Shown here piece by piece: positions 10,741 through 22,015 of a DNA stretch of 64,000 bases. The position numbers and the translations under genes were made by a program. The notes below the pieces were generated by a model. That model saw nothing but the letters and a program-made list of their open reading frames with translations, had not been told where the DNA came from and made no database searches. The DNA comes from Prorocentrum cordatum (taxonomy: Eukaryota; Sar; Dinophyceae; Prorocentrales; Prorocentraceae), in the NCBI GenBank assembly GCA_963575745.1, contig CAUYUJ010019948.1, forward strand, positions 329,918 to 393,917, in the 5' to 3' direction. Numbering within the stretch: position 1 is the stretch's first letter; each line of letters begins with the position of its first letter.

Positions 10741-11970
10741 TTCTTGTACGGAACAATTAAGATCGACCGCTCCCCCCCACCAAGGGTTATCCCCCCGCCA
10801 TGGGGATGCGTAGTTTAAATACGATCCTGCTCCATCGCTCAGTCAGAATATGATTTCTTACCATCCCAGCCAAGCCGATATCGACCCCCCAGCCCACCAT
10901 CCTCTACAACAAAAACTACGCGCACACACACACACTCGTTTATCACAAATCATTCATTTTCGCGAACCCCTTGCTACTCAAAATGACGACAAAAAAAAAC
11001 GCGCGTCGTCGCGCGCGCATGCCAGAACCCTTCAAAACCTGCTGGTTCGCAACGATTTCAAAGTCGAGCGTCGCGAACACATGCAAGAACACATGGTTTT
11101 TGCCGCATCCGTTTTCAAAAAAGGTCTGCGCGCGCGCTCTTGCGAGTTCTTGGGGAAACCATCGGTTCTTCAACGCTCTCACCATCTTAGTGGGCGGGAC
11201 TCTCGCGCGCGCGTGTGGAGATTTTTCGAATGCCCATGCACGCGCGCTGGGCGCGCGATCCGACTTCCGTTCCTTGGGGGGCCCCAGGACGCCGTGAGAC
11301 TGAATGAGAAGGATGGCGCCAACAGCTTTTTCAGCATAGAAAACTGCACCCCTGGCAGAGGGCCGCAAGCACCCTTCCTAGGAGACCACATAGCTCCAGA
11401 GAGAAAAAAGCTTCGGGAGGTCTGGCGAAGCTCTCGGGCCTCTAGAAGTCTCTAGGGGCCTCGAGAATCACGCTGGCCGTACTCTACTGCTCAGAACCCG
11501 CGGGACTCCTCAAACCTTGTGAATTATGCGCCGGCTGCGTCGTGGCCTGGGCCGCGAAAGCCTCCTGGGCATCCCTGATCCACCTGTAGGCCTCGGGCTC
11601 GTAATGCGGCCGCCCCCGGCGCGATCCCGCCGGGGACATCCTGAGCTGCCCATCTCGTAGAATTCGCCGTGAGACAGCAGTCGGTCGCGCAGGCATAGTG
11701 GGCTGGTTTCTTCGACTTCCGTTGGCAGCGCCCTTCATCCCGGCGGCGAAGCACGATGCTGTGTGACGTGATGCCATATTAGGCCGCTGTGCGGCCTTGA
11801 CACGTTCTTGTGTCGAGGAGGCCCTTGTGGGCCGGTGCAGCCTCAACGACGCACGAATTTTAGTTCCAGATCAGTGCTGATCTGGGCCCTGATCGGGCCC
11901 ACGCGGGCAGAGCAGTGATGTGCGCGTATGAGAGAGCGTGATCCACCGCCGCTTTACTGCGGAAAATTGC
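10741..11970. other. No gene seen
   Basis: Contains short CA and CGCG runs (10921-10940, 11010-11060, 11200-11260). Open frames exist on both strands but have no domain or consistent coding bias. Confidence 0.5.
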
Positions 11971-12495
11971 CAACCCACTGTCCCCACTGTGTCCCCACCA
12001 GTGCCCCCACTACTGTCGCACTGTCCCCACTGTCCCCACCACTGTTCCCACCACGGTTCCACTCTCCCCACTGTCTCCACGGCCCCAACCACTGCCCGAC
12101 TATCCCCACTGTCCCCACTGTCCCACTGACTCCGCCGCTGTCCCACTGAGCTGTCCCACTGTTCCCACCACTGTCCCCACTGTCCCCACCACTGTCCCCA
12201 CTGTACCTCTGTCCCTTTGTCCCACCGCCGTCCTCGCCACCGCCTTCACCACTGTCCCCACCACCATTGTACCCTCCACTGTCCCACTGTTTCCACCTCA
12301 TTCCCACTATGCCCACACCACTGTCCCCACCACCACCGTCCCCACCACTGTCCACTGTCCCCCCTGTTCCCACCATTGTCCCCACCACTGTCCCCACCAC
12401 TACGGCCCTCTACTGTCCCACTGTCCCCACCACTGTCCCGCTGTCCCCTCACCACTGTCCCCACCAACACCGTCCCCACCACTGTCCGCACCCCC
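11971..12495. repeat. CCCCACTGT minisatellite
   Basis: About 520 bp of variable 9-12-bp units built on CCACTGTCCCCA, with occasional GTTCC, GTACC and CATTG variants. The minus strand is G-rich (TGGGGACAGTGGGGACAGTG), so it could form G-quadruplexes. Confidence 0.95.
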
Positions 12496-12496
12496 A

Positions 12497-12672
12497 CTCG
12501 GTTTTCGAGGGGGGGGGGGGGTCGAACCGGTAGTGACCCCCCCCCTTTTCATGATGAACTGGGAGGGGGGGGGGGGGGAGGGGTTCGAACCGGTAATGAA
12601 CCCCCCCGGTTTTCTGGAGGGGGGGGGGGGAGGGGCTCGAACCGGTAGTGACCCCCCCCGGTTTTCCGCCAG
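12497..12672. repeat. C-tract/G-tract repeat with TTCGAACCGGTA core
   Basis: Three to four units of about 50-60 bp have the order CGGTTTTC, G(12-14), (G/T)TCGAACCGGTA(G/A)TGA, C(7-9). CGGTTTTC occurs at 12499, 12607 and 12659. Opposing G and C tracts allow fold-back. The minus strand reads CCGGTTCGAACCCC, resembling a pol III B box, but no tRNA fold is present. Confidence 0.9.
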
Positions 12673-12798
12673 CAGCGGTAGAACACGCTCTTTCGCGTGT
12701 ATGTATCGTGCGTGTTGTGTCTGCAGCATTCTGGCTTTCCTCTGGTGAGGAAAAGAGGGAGCAGGCGCCCCCCCTCCAGGAGCCCAATCTGCAGGAGG

Positions 12799-12862
12799 GG
12801 GGAGGAGGAGGAGGAGGAGGAGGAGGAGGAGGAGGAGGAGGAGGAGGAGGAGGAGGAGGAGA
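12799..12862. repeat. GGA microsatellite
   Basis: About 20 uninterrupted GGA units. Confidence 0.95.
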
Positions 12863-13820
12863 GAAGCATTCAGTGGAAAACGAGGGAGGAAGGAGGGAAG
12901 GACAGGGCGTTCTGGAAAAACAAGAACCCCAATCAGGATGTGGGGGAACAAGAATGCCACTCAGGATGGCGGAAAAACAATCGGCGCCTGTTGCGGGTTT
13001 CTTCGAATTTGATTTCGAGCCTAGCACACTGCCGATCCACCCCCCTTCACTCGTATCCGCAACTGCGGGGGCTATGTTGAGCGCTTGCTTGGTGCCATGT
13101 GTGCGCGCTTGATGTGATCCTGCTTTGCCTCAACTTCGTTGGTGCCTCCTTTCGCTGCGGGGCGTTCCCAATTGGGTTCGCTTGCTGGCCTGGCCTGCTG
13201 TACGCGATGCGGTTGCGGGCCCGCCTTTCTCTGCCTGGGAGCTCGCCATCCAATCGTTTTGGAGTAAGTCGAGAGCATCGTGGCCCGATACCTCCCGACC
13301 GGTGGGCTGACCAGACGCCGCGCGACCAAAACAGTGCGGGCTAAATGCACTGGTTTCCTACCCTGGAGGACCGATAGTCCGAAGCCTCCCTGGGGGCCTC
13401 AAGCGGGTCCCCAGAGGGCCAAAGACTAACCAAAAATGGCACAGGACCAGCCCATGGCGGTGCCAAGACGGCCCGGAAGGCCGCTCGGCATCCGAGCCTT
13501 CTCTTCCTCTCAAGCAACTCTGGGCCCAAGGGCTCGGAAATTCTGCTCTGCTGGAGCAGCCGCGGCTGGCTGCAGCCCGGGGCGTCCTCGTCCGTGGCAA
13601 CACCGAGGCCAGAGACGTCGGGTTCCTTGTCGTGACCGCCGGAGGGAAAGAGGAAGGAGGGGGGAGGTGGAGAGGGGGGGATGAAGAACAACCGTTGCGG
13701 ATGGAAACGGGCAAAGTGGAGGACGAGGAGGGACGAGCAGAGAGGGAACACGGAGGAGGTAGAAGGACGAAGGGAAGAGGGAGAAAGAAGAGGACGACGA
13801 CGTCCGCGCCCACCCCGACG

Positions 13821-13853
<33 letters not shown>

Positions 13854-14138
13854 TCAACGTCCGAAGGACGACGACGGACGAACACGGACGAACGATGAAC
13901 GGTCGACGGCAGGCGGCCACGACGGCAACCGCCTCGTCCCCCGGCAACGTCCCGCGGGCTGGCCGCCCCGGGCGCCGCCGCGGGCGGCCGCGGCTCCGCC
14001 TCTGGGGGCGTTGGCCCGGGCGGCCCGGGCAGCGCGGGAGCCTCGGGCTCCGCCTCCAGGGCGACGGACGGCGGAGGACGACTACAACAACAATAACGAC
14101 AATAACAACAACGACGATGGCGACGACGCACGACGGAG
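12863..14138. other. No gene seen
   Basis: Frames are low complexity. A GACGGC-type hexamer run lies at about 13817-13855. Confidence 0.5.

Positions 14139-14232
<94 letters not shown>
14139..14232. repeat. ACG microsatellite
   Basis: About 30 ACG units with one CGGCGG interruption. It produces artefactual poly-T, poly-R and poly-S frames. Confidence 0.95.
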
Positions 14233-14714
14233 TGTTGGTCCAGGAGCCGTAAAACAGACGTCCAGAGGTCGACATGGCGAACAAAAACCCGTCGAACAGC
14301 ATTTCGGGGGAAATCCAGGCGTGGGGACGGGAAGCCGCCCAGAGGCATAAGAAACAGCAGCAAAAATACCAACCACTTCGAGCCTCGATCGTCGAACCTC
14401 GGTCCTCAATCGCCGATTCCTCACCTCGAAGGTGGTGGACACCCTTCTAGACAAATAAAATATATCACACATGTTTCTCCCTCGGTCCGGATGTACTTGG
14501 TCGCTGCCTCTGGTCAGGCGGCGGCATGGGGGCTGACGGCATTCACGTGCCACCGGCGGGTGGTCCAGAAGCTGAGCGCTGATGGCGGGACGAAGCCAAT
14601 CACATGGCCCACTGTGCAACCAGCCCCGATCAAAAAAATGATTCAGAGTCTTTCGGATACACTCCGAATGAGGGGACACGTTCAGCAGCTGAAAAGCGTA
14701 GCCAAACTGGCGTT

Positions 14715-15815
14715 TCAGAGGAGTCGGCTCGGGCTTGCGCCGGCAGCGGTGATGATGATTATGATGGCGACGATTTCCAGTTGGAGTCCGGACGACTGAA
14801 GCATAGGAATACCAAGACCATTGGGTCCGCCACCTCCGCCATGCTGCCAGCCTGTTTCTTGACTCAGTCTAGCTTCCCTTTGAGACGCGCGCCCCTTCGA
14901 CTTTTGCAGCATTTCCTGATCTGTTTTCGACGCTGCTATCTCTTGCCTGATGGCGGCCAGCTCTGCTTCGCGGTCCGCGCGCCCCTGCATGTGCAGCTCG
15001 CGCGGTCGAAAGAACTCCTCCGAACGCTCAGAGTGCTTCCTCGCCAATTCACCCGCATGTTCCGCCATCTTCCTTGCTTCGTCCTTTCTGCGGCACATGT
15101 CTTCAAGGATCTTCAACTGCTCTGCCTTTATCACAAGGTCATTTTGCTCTCTGGACGCCTTGCTCTTGGCACATGAAGTGCATATCTTGGCCCCTTCGTC
15201 CGCGCGTTCCTTACAAGAGGGTTTCTCGCATCCCGCGCAAACCCCGGATGCAGGCTTTGAGCAGATATAACACGACTCATATGACGTACCAATATGAGGT
15301 CGGGGCGGCCGAGCTGCCCTCGCTCGGATGGGGCAAACAACAATTGGTCTAGGGGAAGGCTCAACGCGTCCCGGCTGGGCCGGCGTTGAGATTGCCCTCG
15401 CCTGCGGTGCGACGCCTCCCGGATGAGCCAGAGCTGTCGATCTAGTCCACTCAGCGGCCGAGCGGGGTTGCCTTGTCGTCTCAAGTTTCTCCGGGGACTC
15501 TCTAGCCCGCTTATGTTGCTCCAAGTCAGCTTTGGGCCTGCTATTTTCTTTTCTTACGGCGCGAATGAAGAGCGCATCTTTCTTGCTCTGCTCATCTGCG
15601 CGCCCTTTAGCGTGATCCCAGGCCTCTGCCATTCGCGTTTGGTCGTCCTCTCTGGTAGTCTTGGCCTGTTGACCCTGCTCATGAAGAGCGCACGCCGCCT
15701 CCAGTTATATGTGTTCGGCCTCGAGCCTAGCAGCATCGCGTTGGTCGCGGAGCTTCTCGGCTTCTTCTGATGTCTGTTCTCGAGCCACCCTCTCTCCTAT
15801 TACTGTACTTCGGTT
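14715..15815 (-). pseudogene. Cys-cluster and coiled-coil protein, broken
   Basis: The minus-strand frame starting at ATG 15632 (MAEAWDHAKGRADEQSKK) gives 305 residues. Upstream, the same frame stays coil-like to about 15815 (AREQTSEEAEKLRDQRDAAR) across one TAA near 15703. Around residues 118-155 is a cysteine cluster (CYICSK, CAGCEKPSC, ICTSC) like a B-box or PHD-type zinc site. It is followed by a helical K/E/A-rich segment (residues about 160-285). The gene is head-to-head with the Penelope-like ORF at 15832. A similar architecture recurs at 20498-22015. Function is unknown; a nucleic-acid-binding scaffold is one possibility. Confidence 0.5.
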
Positions 15816-15831
15816 CGTTCCTTACTTTGCG

Positions 15832-16764
15832 ATGAATCCATTCGCTCCTCGCCCGCCAATGTTTGGCCAGCAGTATCAGCATCAGTCCAGCTACGGATAC
15901 CGTCCACAAGGGCCCTTCCAGTTCCCAATGGCTTCCGGCACATCTGCACCTACGCCACGGCCTGCGCCGATGCGTGTGTACGAAGGGCAAGTCGTGGATA
16001 TGAGAGCGCACAACCAGGACGAGCATGGCAGATTCCTACCTCTTCATGCGGACAACGTTGATCGATTCGAAGTTGTGAGCGCGGCCACGAACCTCCCTGG
16101 CCTCCGGGACATGATGAAAAAGGAGCGCGCCGTACCTGTTTTTCTTCGTGCACACGAGGAATGGGACGTCAGTGTCCGTCGTGCTCAGGAGATCTCTGGC
16201 CTCATTCCAATGTCGCGCAGTGAGGAGACGTGGAATAACTATGTCGTCGGAGTTCGTTCGGTGCTCGAAACCTTGCAGATCCCCCAGGCAGAGTCCGTGG
16301 GTGATTTCTTGGAAAGGAAGCGTTGCGATGAATCCTTTCGCCAGAATCGTTCCCGCCCTCGTGATCATGACTTCCACCGTGAGCCTCGCGCGGAGCGTTC
16401 CTTGTTCACTGACTTCCAGGGAGCCGAGATGGATCTGGTCACCGGTGCGAGGGCGCCTCTGCTTGATCCCCGGGAATCCATGGGTTGCTCTGTCAGGCAC
16501 AACGATGAGAACGGCACTGTGATTGGTGTAGAGCAGCTTCCTGGTGAAGGTAATTACCAGGTGAAGATCCAGTGGGCCAACAACGGTAGCATGTCCAACC
16601 ATCCGTGGGATTCTGTCGTGAGCGACATGGAGGTTCGCAGGGTTCCTGTCCGCGAGATGTCCACTCCAAATCCCCGGCCGAGGCGTCGCCCGAGGCAGGC
16701 TGATGCAGCATCGGCTTCTTCTGAGTGGGCTAGGATTGTGGAGCAACAGAACCAGCCGCGCTGA
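15832..16764 (+). CDS. Penelope-like element ORF1, hypothetical
   Basis: The ATG at 15832 starts MNPFAPRPPMFGQQYQHQSS. The N-terminal 50 residues are P-, Q- and S-rich and probably disordered. The middle (residues about 60-200) is mixed and soluble-looking. A segment near residues 235-275 (GTVIGVEQLPGEGNYQVKIQW) has the alternating pattern of a small beta barrel. The C-terminus is basic (RPRRRPRQ). The frame is open upstream of the ATG, but that part overlaps the antisense coil gene, so 15832 is preferred. It ends at TGA 16762-16764, in frame with the downstream nuclease/RT frame. No family was recognised; a gag-like or accessory role is inferred from position. Confidence 0.6.
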   Translation: MNPFAPRPPMFGQQYQHQSSYGYRPQGPFQFPMASGTSAPTPRPAPMRVYEGQVVDMRAHNQDEHGRFLPLHADNVDRFEVVSAATNLPGLRDMMKKERAVPVFLRAHEEWDVSVRRAQEISGLIPMSRSEETWNNYVVGVRSVLETLQIPQAESVGDFLERKRCDESFRQNRSRPRDHDFHREPRAERSLFTDFQGAEMDLVTGARAPLLDPRESMGCSVRHNDENGTVIGVEQLPGEGNYQVKIQWANNGSMSNHPWDSVVSDMEVRRVPVREMSTPNPRPRRRPRQADAASASSEWARIVEQQNQPR

Positions 16765-16812
16765 TCCGTAGGTAACGTGTTCCATATTTCGCCCGCCACG
16801 TGGCAAACTAGC

Positions 16813-19800
16813 ATGCACGCGCGCGATTCCATAGCACCTGTGTTATCCAAGCTTGGCATGAATGTTGACACGCGCATGTGCTTCTCCTCCTCCTCTTCTC
16901 CTTGCTTCTGCCAGCGCATCAACGTGAGGGATTGGACTGAGATGGAAGATAAGTATGCTTTGCCACACGTGCGTCGTGCGCGACGTTTGCTTGAATGTGA
17001 ATCGTGGGATCGACGTCTGGCTGTCGACAGCGCCCGCTCTGTAGGCGTCATCATAAAAAATGTCGCTTCGAATGTTCATTGCCGGTGCGTTCAAGTGAAG
17101 GCGTGGAGACAGGTTACCGGTCTCTTGCGTTGTCTCAAAGCCCATTTGCATGGGTTGCGTTTCTCTTCATGTCAGAAGGCCACTGTACTTGCTAAGTCGG
17201 AGATGAGCACTATGTTGGACATTCTTAACTTTCTGCGCTCCATCTCTACCATCCGCCTGCTTGGTATCTCTTCCTTTTGCCACCATCAGAAAGTTTACTC
17301 TGCCATTGTTCGCTCTGCTTCTGCTGTGTATTGCGATCGTGTCTCTCCCTCGTTCACCTCCCATGTTGTGTGCGCCTGGTTGTCCGCGGATCACAATTTT
17401 ATGTATGTCGGCAAGACGAATCGGGGGATGGACGTGCGCATGCGTGAGCATTTGGGTAATCTGCTCAGCGACCGGCCTCGTTCTCAAATCCCTGCTTATT
17501 ACAAAATGAAGTCGTTGGATGTTGCTAGTTTTGTGTGCATCCCTCTCGTTTGTTTGTCGTCGTCGTCGGATTTTGAGTTGCGCGTGCTTGAAAAACGGTT
17601 CATTCATGCCCTTCGTCCTGAATTGAATGTTCCGTTTGTGAAAAAGTACGTCCGTGCGCCATGGGAGAAGTCTGGCGACTGCAGCGTGGCGGTGAATCCT
17701 ACCAAGTCCGGTTCTCGTCCTCGTCCGTGTCGTTTTTCCAACCCTCGTTTTTTCTTGAGTACGTTTCAGGTTGATTGCAGGTCCATGTGTTGTTACACCA
17801 TGCAGCGATCTTCCTTGTCTGCCTTGGTTCTCAGATTGGGCGATATGCGACGGAAAGCTAATAGCAGCAGTCATGTTGTTAAATGGCTGCGCGATAACAA
17901 ACCCATCGTCGCGCCCTGGTTGTTGCAACGTCTGCCAAAAACGCTGTCCGGATCAAGCCTTGCCGTGGCTCGCCAGAGAGTGTTCCAGATTATTGACCGC
18001 AAGAGTTCTCGTTCTTTTGTTTCTTGTTCTCTGCTTCTTCCTTCTCTGCTGGATTTCCCCATTCGTCCTGCTCTTGCTTCTGCCATCCGTTCTCAATTGT
18101 CCGTTCAACTTCCGGTTGGTACGTCTGTGCACTTGTTGTTCAAGCGATTGAAGGCACCATCCCCGAAGAGTTTGCTTGTGAATTCAAAGGTTTGGTCTAA
18201 ATCACTTGATACTTGTGAGTTCCCATGCACATGTGATGCCCTCTGTGATGAATTGTCTGTGGGCCGTTCCCAGAACGGACACGTTTGTTGCCTGTTGCAG
18301 AACACGGCAATTTCATCCAGCATTCCGGCTGGTTTCCATTCTGAGGGGGCTTGCGTTTGGAGTTTTGCTCAATTTCGCGATAGTTTGTTGCGTGCTGTTG
18401 ACGCTCTGCGCACGAAATGCGCACATGTTGTTCCGGATGTTTGTGTTGACTTGTCTGATGCTTGCGAGGAAATCGGGGCAATGTTTGTTCGAGCTGACGC
18501 CTTCAGAGTGTATGGCGTTTTACAATCTGATGTGGTGGAGTGGAGTCGTCGTCTTCGTCGTATTGCTGTCGTCTCCCCCGTTGACAACATGCCATCTGCT
18601 CTTGCCATCTCTTGCCCTCGTTCTTGGCAGTTCCGTGCTCGTGAGGTTTTCCTTGGCAAGGGCAACGTGTGTCGCTCTTTCCCTGGCTGGAATTCCATCC
18701 ACAATGCTTTCTCGGAGTTACAGTCTAAGCTGTCGTACACAGGCCTTCTTCCACGTGATGTCACTCATCACCAGTTCGGTGGAGTCGATGTGTGGCCGAA
18801 AGCATCCAGCTTGCACCTCAAAGTCCGTCCTCTGGGGTCTTACGCTAAGCATTGCATGCGTTCGTACTTCTCGCTTGCTTGCCATGCTCTGAATTTCTTC
18901 ATGACCACCAATCTGTGCCCGGAGTCTATATCTGCGATTGCTGCGGAGAAGGTTGTGAGCAAATTTCACAACTTTAGTGTTGATTGCGCTGGCAAGTGTT
19001 CTCGTGGCTTCACTCCCATTTACGTGCCATTCAAGCGGGACATCGATAATTTCTTCAATAATGTTCCGCGCAACCTCATCAGTAAAGCCCTGTCCTGGGT
19101 GGTTGCTCGTTGGTATGAAGTCCATGGCTCTCGTCGTCGTTTCATCCGTCTCCCTCGGCTCTATAGGTACGCCCCTCGGCATCGCTGAGTCCCCACATTG
19201 TTTCACTCGCGCCTTCAAGGGTCACATCCGTAATTTGGCACGAGCTAACATGCCTAAACCGTCGCCCAACAATTGCCGCGTCGTCTCTGCTGACGATTAT
19301 GTTCTGCGCGTGGATGACATTGTCCCCATTGTGAACGCTGATTTAGACAGTGGGTTCTTGCACTTCGGGAAGGGACTGCTTGTGCCGACTGTGGGTATGA
19401 CACAAGGTAGCAATTTGTCCCCTGGCGTGTGCAATAGGCGCGTTGTTTTCTGGAGTTCGAACGTATGCGATTGCCACCCCACGTTCCTTGCGATGGTATC
19501 CAATTTGTCACTGTGATGATTGCCCGGTGGGTTGATGACATATTCGGTGCGCTATGTTTCTGGCATCAGGCGCATCAGTCTGCACCGGATGTCCGGGCTC
19601 TGAGTGACCAATTAATTGAAAGCCTTATGGGGATCTATAGCCAAGCGGTCCATAGCCGGATCCGTAAGAAACGCGCACATGAGTGCTTGAAACTGATGGT
19701 CGAGGATCCTGCTGTCTTTGTTGGGTTCAATGTTGGCACTGCTCCTCATGTGTCTTTGTCCCCCCCACAGCAAGAACGGTGATCTGTTTCATGCTGCTGT

Positions 19801-20098
19801 CGTGTGTGCTCCGTTCCCTCGGTTCCAGTCGTGGCACAGCAATAGGCCTCTCTCGGAAAAAGTGGGTTCCGTGCAAGGCTTGCTTGTTCAATGCGTTGAC
19901 CGCTGCTTGAACGTTGATCCCATTCCACACATTGCGAGCCTCATGCTTGAGCTGAAATGTCTCGAGTATCCCTGGGAGGCTCTCCGGCGTGCGGTTGACA
20001 AAGTTTGTTCTAAGCATCCGTACTTGTCCTGCATCCGGGTTGCGTTGACAGCTGCTCAAGAGAAATGGACACGTTGCAATAACCCACGTGCGGATTAA
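16813..20098 (+). pseudogene. GIY-YIG endonuclease-reverse transcriptase
   Basis: The first ATG after the ORF1 stop is 16813. Around residue 190, FMYVGKTNRGMDVRMREHL matches the YIG strand and catalytic Arg of GIY-YIG nucleases. LRVLEKRFIHALRPELN about 70 residues later supplies the Glu and the usual LN end. A cysteine cluster (CEFPCTCDALC, then GHVCC) lies near residues 475-500. Reverse-transcriptase motif A is DIDNFFNNVP (about 19036), motif B GMTQGSNLSPGVCN (about 19395) and motif C ARWVDDIFG (about 19523). PRFQSWHSNRPLSEKVG lies in the thumb. The frame shifts near 19130-19190, near 19430-19450, and at a C7 run at 19760-19768, so this copy is not directly translatable. The ancestral role is target-primed retrotransposition. 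Confidence 0.75.
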
Positions 20099-20497
20099 GC
20101 ATCCGCTTGAGGGCTCCGTGTGTGTTCGCGTGCGTGGTGGCGCACTGCTCTCCATGCTCCCGTCTATCCTTCAAGTTTTGCGCTGCTTGCTGTTTCCTCC
20201 CCGGTCCTCCTTGTTTGCTTTTATTGAGTGAGTGTGTGTTTCGTGCTCGTATTCATATTTTTGTACATTCACATTCCGTCTGGCCGTAATGCTAGCCGGG
20301 CCCTGCGGGTGATTCTTGCTAGAACCTCCGGCCGTGTTCGTGAAGCCATGGCAAGTTGATTGCTGCGGCGCGGCTCCCATTCCCACGTGCATGTATATAC
20401 CAGCGAAAGTAAGTCGAGCCGAATTCACGCATGTAATTAATTTGTTTGTGTACTTTGCTTTCTGTGTGTGCGTCGTGCATGCGCATTCGCACTGTTG

Positions 20498-22015
20498 TCA
20501 TCTGCTCAGGATACAGCTCGATGAAGTAGTCATCTCATCATCATCATCCTTCCCGCCCGGCAGCGCCCGCGAGGATTTGCGATTCAACGCGCTCTTTTCG
20601 GCCTGGCGTTGCGACAATGAGATCATGTGTTCGGCGGCTCCTTGAACCCTTCGTTTCTCTTGTTCCTCCTGCGCGAGGCGCCGCTGAGCCGCGCTCGCGA
20701 GTGCAGCCGCTTCCGCCTCTTCTAGGTTTATACGCCTCTGGGCGCCCTCTGCTATGGCAGCCTTCTCCGGCTCAGCATGTCGCGCAATTGCTTCCTTCTC
20801 AGCCTCACTTTTTGCGGGCCATGGCGAGCCTCTCCGCCTCGGACTCGGCGAGCCGGCAGTCGACGTCGCCAATGGCCCTTGCGTCTACCTGCGCCTGGCT
20901 GCCTGACTGGGGATCTGCTGCATTTGCGCACTTGCTGCCCTCACCTGCTCTCGTTCCTGTCGCTGTTCCCCTTCCAATTCTCTGGCAGCGATGCATCGGC
21001 AGTTGTGCTCTTCCAGTGCGACGCATTCCTTGCAGAGCAACGATGCACTACATCTAGGGCATACTTGAGAAAACCGAGCACACGCGGGGCGACCGCAAGA
21101 AACCCCGGGCTCGCGCGTTTCCCCCGGGCATCGGTTCTCTGCCTGGGGCGGGCAATCCGAGTTCGCGTGCCAACAGGTCTTCCGACTGGAGAAACTACTC
21201 ATCGTCCAATTCGAAGGTGGGCACGGGGACGCAAGGGCGTCACATTTTCTTTGGCTAGAGCGTCCTGCTCCCGGGGCCTTGTCCCGACCCCTGCTCGATG
21301 TTGGCGTTTTCTGCCCTCTCGCTCTTGACCCCGCGTTCCGATGTCTTCTTAGCTTGCCTTCTTCTTCGTACTTCTCGTCTTGAATGAGAAGTTCATCGAG
21401 TTCTGGCACCCTGCCGCGGTCCATTCTCGGCGGCAAGAGGCTTTCAGCTGGCGGCCCGACTGCCGCCCTAAGGCTTCGGCGGTAGAATCCTTTTTTATCA
21501 GCGGCGGAGGACTCGGGTCATCGATTTCGCTTTTGGTATTCTTTCTCTTCGGTTCGGCAGCGGAGCCACGCCAGTCGGCCCCTCGCGCGCCGAGCTGAGC
21601 GCGCGGCGTCGGATGAGAGCGCCGTCGGCTGAGCCGAGGAGCTCCCTCCTGCGCATCCCAGCGCGCCGTCTCTGGGGGCCCTCGCGTCACCAAGTGGTTC
21701 TCCACCCTGAAATTCTCGAGCGCCCCCGGCCGACACGGCCGAGCCGTCGGCGCGAGGGGATTCCCGCGCAAGGGGGGCGGATGCAGTTCCGCGCGCGGAA
21801 GAGCTATCAAAGACGGCCACTGCAGACGCATCACCAGAGTCAAGGGCGGCTCTTCGGAGCGCTTCTGTCGGTTCGTAATCGATCGTCTCTGCGTCCGATT
21901 GGCCGCCGCCTGGAGCGCGGCAGCCGGGCGAGTTCTGGAGAGGGCGCGGACGATTTGAGGGCCCAAGGGACATGCGAAAGTTAGCACGTTCCTCATCTTT
22001 CTCTACTGCATGCAA
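20498..22015 (-). pseudogene. Cys-rich and coiled-coil frame, broken
   Basis: From 22015 to 20498 the same minus frame is mostly open. Coding-like stretches are ALRRAALDSGDASAVAVF (about 21870), PELDELLIQDEKYEEEGKLR (about 21410), a cysteine group CPRCSASLLCKECVALEEHN (about 21020) and a long E/A/Q/R coil (SEAEKEAIARHAEPEKAAIA, about 20800). Interruptions include the stop that ends the first stretch at 21518 and a TAG at 20885-20887. The layout (Cys group then coil) parallels 14715-15815 on the other side of the Penelope-like element. The two may be halves of one gene split by that insertion, or two related genes. No function is assigned. Confidence 0.4.

Larger units (their letters stand above)
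15832..20098 (+). mobile_element. Penelope-like retroelement with N-terminal GIY-YIG
   Basis: Coding part of a retroelement whose true ends were not located. A leading Q/P-rich frame (15832-16764) is followed in the same frame, after one TGA, by a long frame. That frame has a GIY-YIG nuclease domain near its N-terminus and reverse-transcriptase motifs at its C-terminal end. This domain order matches the permuted Penelope-like group (Chlamys type, from memory) and not the canonical RT-then-GIY order. No terminal repeats or hammerhead motif were found. Confidence 0.7.

Noticed and set aside
10850-11455. 201-codon plus frame
   Set aside because: No domain, and comparable frames exist on the other strand and in the next phase.
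12550-12660. Possible tRNA or SINE, from GGTTCGAACCCC on the minus strand
   Set aside because: No A box at the right distance and no cloverleaf; the motif is part of a tandem repeat.
13358-14799. Long poly-Ser, poly-Arg and poly-Thr frames
   Set aside because: Translations of the ACG microsatellite and flanking GAC-rich DNA.
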